Shown in pieces: positions 59,201 through 64,000 of a stretch of DNA of 64,000 nt. This DNA is from Anagrus nilaparvatae. Lineage: Eukaryota; Arthropoda; Insecta; Hymenoptera; Mymaridae. Location: the NCBI GenBank assembly GCA_022575985.1, contig JAKSXM010000007.1, positions 6,016,501 to 6,080,500 on the forward strand, written 5' to 3'. Position numbers and translations under genes: made by a program. The stretch's first letter is position 1, and each line of letters starts with the position of its first letter. The notes beneath the pieces are model-generated. The model saw nothing but the letters and a program-made list of their open reading frames with translations. It was not told the origin of the DNA and searched no databases.

Positions 59201-60944
59201 AAAAATGGAACCTATGGTATATTTTTCTCTCCTAGAATCAACACTGCTAAAATTATAACTCCTGCAAAAAAAAAAAGAAAGTATAGTTTATTTGCAAAAA
59301 ATTACTAAATTTTCAATAAAAATCGTAAATTTATAAAAAATAGTTATAGTACAAAAAAATCGAAAATTAAAAATTTTTTTTGTGAATTAACTATGAAGTA
59401 TTTTTTGCAAATTTGCGTATAAAAATTGTAATCTTACAACTTTTTTAACAAAATCTTAAAAATAAATCAAAATTTTTCAATTTTTTCATAAGCGTACAGG
59501 AAAATAGTAAGTTTACAATTTTTTTTACAAATTTACGATATAATTTTTTGTAAATTAGTGGATTAGTTAGCCGTTAGTGGATTTTTGCTATCGGGGTGCC
59601 AGTCAAATCTCAGAACTGCTGTTTAGCAGAATCAGCACCAGGTGAAATTTCGAAATAAAAAAAGAAGTTTTCAATATAAAATACACCTAATTATTTTTAA
59701 AATTAATATTACACAATATTCAGTTTTTTCTTAACATTCGTAATTCTTTAAAAAATTGATCTAAAATGTACCGATAATGCTAAACAAGGGCGCCACTCAA
59801 AACTCAGAATTGCTGCTTAGCATTATCGGTACCGTTTAGATCAATTTATTTAAAGAATAATCAGTTATTAGAAAAAACTGAATATTTTAATATTAATTTT
59901 AAAAATAATTAACTGAATTTTATATTGAAAACTTCTTTCTGTAATTCGAAATTCTGCCTGGTGCTGATTCTGCTAAACAGCAATTCTGACTTTTGACTGG
60001 CACCCCTAAACAATAGTTCTGATTTTTGACTGGCGCCTGGCTATCGGAATTCCGCTTGTTGCTTGCGGAATTTTTTTTCTTTCTCAAATATTTCCAAATA
60101 ACCTGTAACGTAACGAAAATTGAAAAAAAATGCTTGCAGCTTTTTTACGGTTCAATTAATTTGCAAACGTTTGAACAAGAAAAAAAAAGCTGCAAGCGAA
60201 ATATTTCTCCTTCCAACAAGTGGATTTTTTTCAGTGTATTTTTTTTAAAGATCACAGGAGCTACTATTAACAGCGTATTTTTATCTATTTTAATTAGCAG
60301 AAGATCATATATCTATTTGTTCAACAAGGGAAAAAAATAGGATTTGGCTTTCAATGTTTTCATTGAAAGTAAAATTTCCTAATTTTTTCCCGTGTTCAAC
60401 ACATAGTTTTTTATTATAAGCGAAAAAAAGATCGCCCGAAAGTAAGAAAGTAGATCTTTTTTGCAACGTATAATGAAAAATATAATTTTGGTTTCTTATT
60501 AGCTGCTGTACGAATAATAAGTTCATGCTTAGAAGTCCAATTGTTTTAAGCATTATAGTATGAAAATTTAGACAAGGCAAATTTATGCATAGTTATATAG
60601 TTAATATTTACATAAAGCAATTAGATTCAAGTTCATTTATAAAATTAATTATTTTATAGGTTCTCACATGGCTTGGTTACAGCAATTCGGCCTTTAATCC
60701 AATAATTTACAGTATTTTTAACACAGAATTTCGGGAAGCTTTTAAACGTATTTTAACAAGAGGAGCTCGTGGTCGTGGAAATCAACCATCATCGAGTGAA
60801 TGTGGAGAATTTCGTTCAGTAGTCGTTCAAAGACGTAATGGTTCCATTGTCGAATGCAATATAAGTCCACGTTCAAGTGCTGATAGTTGTCAAGTTGGTT
60901 CGATAGCACAAAGGCATCGAGATACAATTGTTAGTTCTATTTAA
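56231..60944 (+). CDS. Dop1R1: D1-like dopamine receptor (Dop1R1/DopR1), 5 exons, N-terminal exon missing
   Basis: Class A GPCR that binds dopamine and couples to Gs at the neuronal plasma membrane. Exons are 56231-56300, 56378-56687, 56759-56918, 58509-58898 and 60660-60944. Phases agree, giving 404 residues of C-terminal and core sequence. Seen: the N-glycosylation motif NNLT; TM1 to [10 protein letters not shown]2 LAIADLF; TM3 with ALDVMC (amine-binding Asp) and [13 protein letters not shown] (DRY box); TM4; ECL2 with NST, NVT and the disulphide Cys in [12 protein letters not shown]5 [13 protein letters not shown] with catechol-binding Ser; a long basic ICL3; TM6 [21 protein letters not shown]7 [14 protein letters not shown]; then a Ser-rich tail. 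[20 protein letters not shown] and [14 protein letters not shown] are strongly Dop1R1-like. The first exon begins after an acceptor with no Met, so the start codon is elsewhere. Large introns hold MITEs at 56984-57784 and 59595-60039. Confidence 0.93.
56984..57784. repeat. CTCCAGTCAAAATACGGG-family foldback MITE (copy 2), in a Dop1R1 intron
   Basis: The ends CTCCAGTCAAAATACG and CGTATTTTGCTTGGAG are flanked by TA. The arms carry the same GGGGGCTTCACC, CTACCCCCAAAAAG and GTTTTTTGGGTCGCTG words as copy 1. The left terminus has an exceptional run of 20 G (56999-57018). It lies between the receptor exons ending at 56918 and starting at 58509. Its short frames are artefacts. Confidence 0.87.
57785..58508. 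other. Remainder of the Dop1R1 intron, AT-rich
   Basis: No further feature was recognised before the acceptor at 58508. Confidence 0.4.
59595..60039. repeat. hAT-like foldback MITE with 8-bp GCTATCGG duplication, in a Dop1R1 intron
   Basis: GGTGCCAGTCAAATCTCAGA at the left mirrors TTTGACTGGCACCCC and a second, outer TTTTTGACTGGCGCCTG at the right. The arms pair around a tip near 59800. GCTATCGG flanks both sides (59587-59594 and 60040-60047), the 8-bp duplication expected of hAT transposons. It sits inside an older element of the TTGCGGAATTC type. Confidence 0.83.
60048..60240. repeat. CACTGAAAAAAATCCAC-family element (right part, interrupted by the hAT-like MITE)
   Basis: AATTCCGCTTGTTGCTTGCGG, a core with TAACGTAACGAAAATTG, AAAAGCTGCAAGCGAAATAT and the terminus GTGGATTTTTTTCAGTG. 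The left part continues before 59587 (TTAGTGGATTTTTGC). A segment at 60310-60356 (AACAAGGGAAAAAAATAGGA then TTTGGCTTTCAATG) recurs at 7566-7606. Confidence 0.6.
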
Positions 60945-63684
60945 ATAAAAAGACTTTAATTTTTAAAATTTTGTGACAATCATTATTAAAATTATAAAAA
61001 AAACAAAGCATATCAGTTTTTTAAAAAATACAGGGTTTTTAAATGCAAAAAAAGTATAATCAGTGTTGACACTACAGAAGAATGAAAAATATACTCCACA
61101 TGAAGCAGTATTTATTTTCTTCCTAATTTTATTTATATTTTTTGTCCAAAGTGTTTTTTAGCAATTTGGTATACGGAAAAACTATACGAATTAATCAATA
61201 GAATGTAATTAATTAATTAAGCAAAAATAATTGTAAAGTTTATAAATAAATTACTAAATCAATTTTAATGTTCATCTCCTAAAAACAACAAAAATAGTAA
61301 AAATCTGAATATAATCCTAACTTTTAATATGAGTGTGTATAAAAAAAAAAAAATTGTAATTTAAGAAAAATTTATTATAACATAATACATATCTAATTAT
61401 TGTAAATGTAAATATAAATATATATATAAAATTATAGAATCTTCTGTGAAGATTAATTTATTATAAATTTAAAATTTAGGATTTTATGAGTAAAAAATTT
61501 GATAAAATTTTTTTATTTATTTATTAAGTTTTAAAATTGTAAATATTAATTAAACGTAAATTGTTGAAGAAAATTATATTAAAAAAATTTATTCGTCGTT
61601 TAAAATTAATTGTAAAAATTGATTTTTAATTAAGTCATAAAATTAAAGTATAAAGTATAACTGTAGTGTAATTAGTCCAGTTTTTTTCTAGAATTAATAC
61701 ATTGATATTATTTAGAAATTTTCCAATTGGTAGAAAATTTTTTTTTCGACATAATAAAACGTATTTTTTTAAGTCTTCAGAATCAAAATATTGAGCCCCT
61801 TTAAAATTCTTAAAATTTTGACTTTAACAATAACAGTTTGACGTTACAGTTTTATAATCAACAATTTCATTTATTTTTTAAATTAAAAAACTATTGTTAT
61901 AATTTTAGAGATGTACAATATCATTTTATTTTGAGCCAAATTATTTTAAATCCTGGAATTGAATCTCTTCCTGCAACATTATTAAAAATATATTTTTTTA
62001 CCCTACCCTACCTCGTTCGTTATCAAATCCTTTACTTAAAAAAGCAGTAAGAAACTTACAATTAATTAACACGATACATACTTTATATTTTAATTTTACT
62101 GATTTCTTTTTTAAATCATTTTGTAAAATCATGAATTTGGTCCCCAAGGTATTGTAAGTGAAATTTAATTTTGTTGAGATTATGTACAATAATATTCAAC
62201 TCTCAACCAACTGAAAACTCCAGTTGGAACTGCAATATGAGTTGCAAGAAACTTTGCTAGTTTTTTGCAAAAAATGTATAACTCCATTGTAACTTTGTGC
62301 AACTCATTTTGCAATCAGTGAAGAGTTTTCAGGTGGTTGAGGGTTGATGTTATTGAATTTTATTATACTAACCAATTAAGTTATTGGGTTTTTTAAATAT
62401 ATACATAGAATTCATAATTTTTGCAGATCTATAAGTCCAGGAAACCGCTGTTATCTAAAATATAAAAAATTTAATCCGGAAATTTTTCACAATTTAAGTA
62501 TAATCTTGCAAAAAAATACATATTAAAAATTTTATATTTTGGCAAAATTGCAAACAAATTTATGTGTATTTTTTGCTACGAACAATGAAAAATTTTTATC
62601 TTTGTGTAAATTAAATTCAAAAATTATGCAAAAATTGTACTTTCTGTGAATTTTCAACCCAATTAATAAATTCATAAAAATTATAATTTTAAATAAATAT
62701 TTTCACTGGCCACTATTCGCATGTTAGTAAAAATTAAATTTTTAAATGTAAAAAAAATATACAATGTTATCATATAAATATTTATATATTTTATTTAAAT
62801 ATTGATATATATATATTATAATAATTAAAAAAGAAAGAAGAAGGAGAAAATTGTAATATAAATTATTTATTTTGTATATTTAAATATAGTAAGTATCTGA
62901 TAAAATATATTATCAAAAAATGAATTTATTTATAAATCATTTAAATGTCTTTTAGCTAATTTCTGTTAAACAAATCATAATTAAGTTAAAATTCTTGACC
63001 ACGCCCATTTTGTTTTTTTAAATATTTTACAGAATTTATCGAGCTTATTTTGAGTTTTCGAGCAAACAAATTTAATTTCTAATTTAATAAAAATATATAT
63101 TTACAGTAATACTGAATCTACGATTTTTTTTTATGATATTTTTAATTAATTAAATCAAAACATATTTATTTTAATTTATTTATTGATCCTTCTTTTTACA
63201 ACTTGTTTTCTTTTCAAATCCTCAAAGTGATAATTTATCAAAAAAATATGATATTTCTTGCAAGGAAACGAGTTGTATTTGCCAGATTTGACTAAAAAGG
63301 TAGAAAGTTTTCTATTGAAAAAATACTTCTAAATTACCTCCTGCAGATTTTATAGGCCTTCTTTAGTCTAAAACAGTGAATCTATAGAATTTTTAAAAAT
63401 ATAGTTTCATGTAAGTCTACCAAAAAACTTCTTGTTGGTTTCATTTTTTTTCTTTTGTCTTCGTTTGAAATTATTTTGCGTCATGAAATACGTTCATTTT
63501 TCATAAAATTTCTCACTGTGATAGCTAAAGTAAACTAAATACCAATTTTTGGCAAAATGAATAGGTGTTTTATTGCATTTTAAGGAATGAGTAATGGTAA
63601 AAAAATACTGTTTATAGTAGGGTTCAAAATAAAAAAAAATGATATCAACAGAAGTTTTTTAGTTTGTTGCAATTTGCAAAGTGG
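60945..63684. other. 3' flank of Dop1R1, AT-rich, no further gene seen
   Basis: This stretch should contain the receptor 3' untranslated region just after 60944 (an AATAAA lies at about 60945-60950 and others are scattered). No other gene was recognised. An approximately inverted repeat built on TTGCAACTCATATTGCAGTT-like words lies near 62200-62340. Confidence 0.45.
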
Positions 63685-63969
63685 TACACAGAAAAAAAAT
63701 TACAGTATAGATAACTGGAATATTTTTTATTTTAAACAATTGCAAATTGCTTGAAACGTTAAGAATATTTATTTTAAAGAATGAGTTTTGCTTATTTAAA
63801 ATGCAAGCACCGCGGAGCTTGAAAAATAAAATTTTGGACCAAAAAGAAAAAATTTTTTTTCTAATTTTAATTTAGATTTCATGTCATTTGCGACGATTTA
63901 AAGCCATAAAAAAATTCCAATTGCCATAACAGGCATTCTGGTAGTGACAACCGGATTTTTTTTCCAGTG
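63685..63969. repeat. CACAG-AAAAAAAAT...ATTTTTTTTCCAGTG MITE
   Basis: CACAGAAAAAAAATTAC at the left mirrors GGATTTTTTTTCCAGTG at the right. Inner words AAATTCCAATTGCCATAA and TTCTGGTAGTGACAACCGG resemble the TTGCGGCTACCAGAATTC copy at 19.1 kb. It abuts the next element at its right end. Confidence 0.6.
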
Positions 63970-63972
63970 TTA

Positions 63973-64000
63973 CTCCAGTCAAAATACGGGTTTGGTTGTG
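63973..64000. repeat. CTCCAGTCAAAATACGGG-family MITE (copy 3), left end only
   Basis: CTCCAGTCAAAATACGGG followed by TTTGGTTGTG is identical in layout to the ends of the copies at 19340 and 56984. The rest lies beyond the window. Confidence 0.85.

Overview
The window looks like insect nuclear DNA. It is very AT-rich, its genes have short GT-AG introns, and it carries an insect D1-like dopamine receptor gene and a divergent ionotropic-receptor gene. Gene density is low. Most of the sequence is non-autonomous DNA transposons: foldback elements and MITEs (short TIR-flanked elements without a transposase gene), often nested in each other. The order of insect cannot be fixed from the sequence alone. 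A hymenopteran parasitoid or another AT-rich insect would fit, but that is a guess.

Layout. 1-187 (-) is the first exon of an ABCA transporter that continues out of the window. 469-8.9 kb is a block of inverted-repeat elements. 10.18-10.54 kb (-) is a relic of an ABCA 3' end. 12.8-21.2 kb (-) is a complete ABCA full transporter. I could assemble 24 coding exons, 4923 nt including the stop, with every splice phase consistent. 22.5-23.7 kb (-) is a 5'-truncated non-LTR retrotransposon. 23.7-31.4 kb is a large inverted repeat with microsatellites and two further nested transposons. 32.25-32.65 kb (-) is a broken, intronless methionine-R-sulfoxide reductase B copy. 36.4-37.3 kb (-) is a complete four-exon MND1 gene. 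37.8-42.9 kb is more inverted-repeat elements, one holding a 57-bp minisatellite. 43.05-44.95 kb (-) is an intronless ionotropic receptor. 45-56 kb is mostly AT-rich intergenic DNA with MITEs. 56.2-60.9 kb (+) is the Dop1R1-like dopamine receptor without its first coding exon. The window closes in two abutting MITEs.

The genes do not form a pathway: a lipid-type ABC transporter array, a meiotic recombination factor, a chemoreceptor-like channel and an amine GPCR. The unusual material is in the repeats. Two elements (about 8.0-8.9 kb and 37.8-38.8 kb) each carry four near-identical copies of a 14-bp motif at almost the same spacing (399/156/15 and 386/155/15), yet the motif itself differs between them. 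One foldback element has a single central unit in one copy and about 15 tandem copies in another. A TTAA-type element sits in one arm of a hAT-like foldback element whose other arm preserves the empty site.
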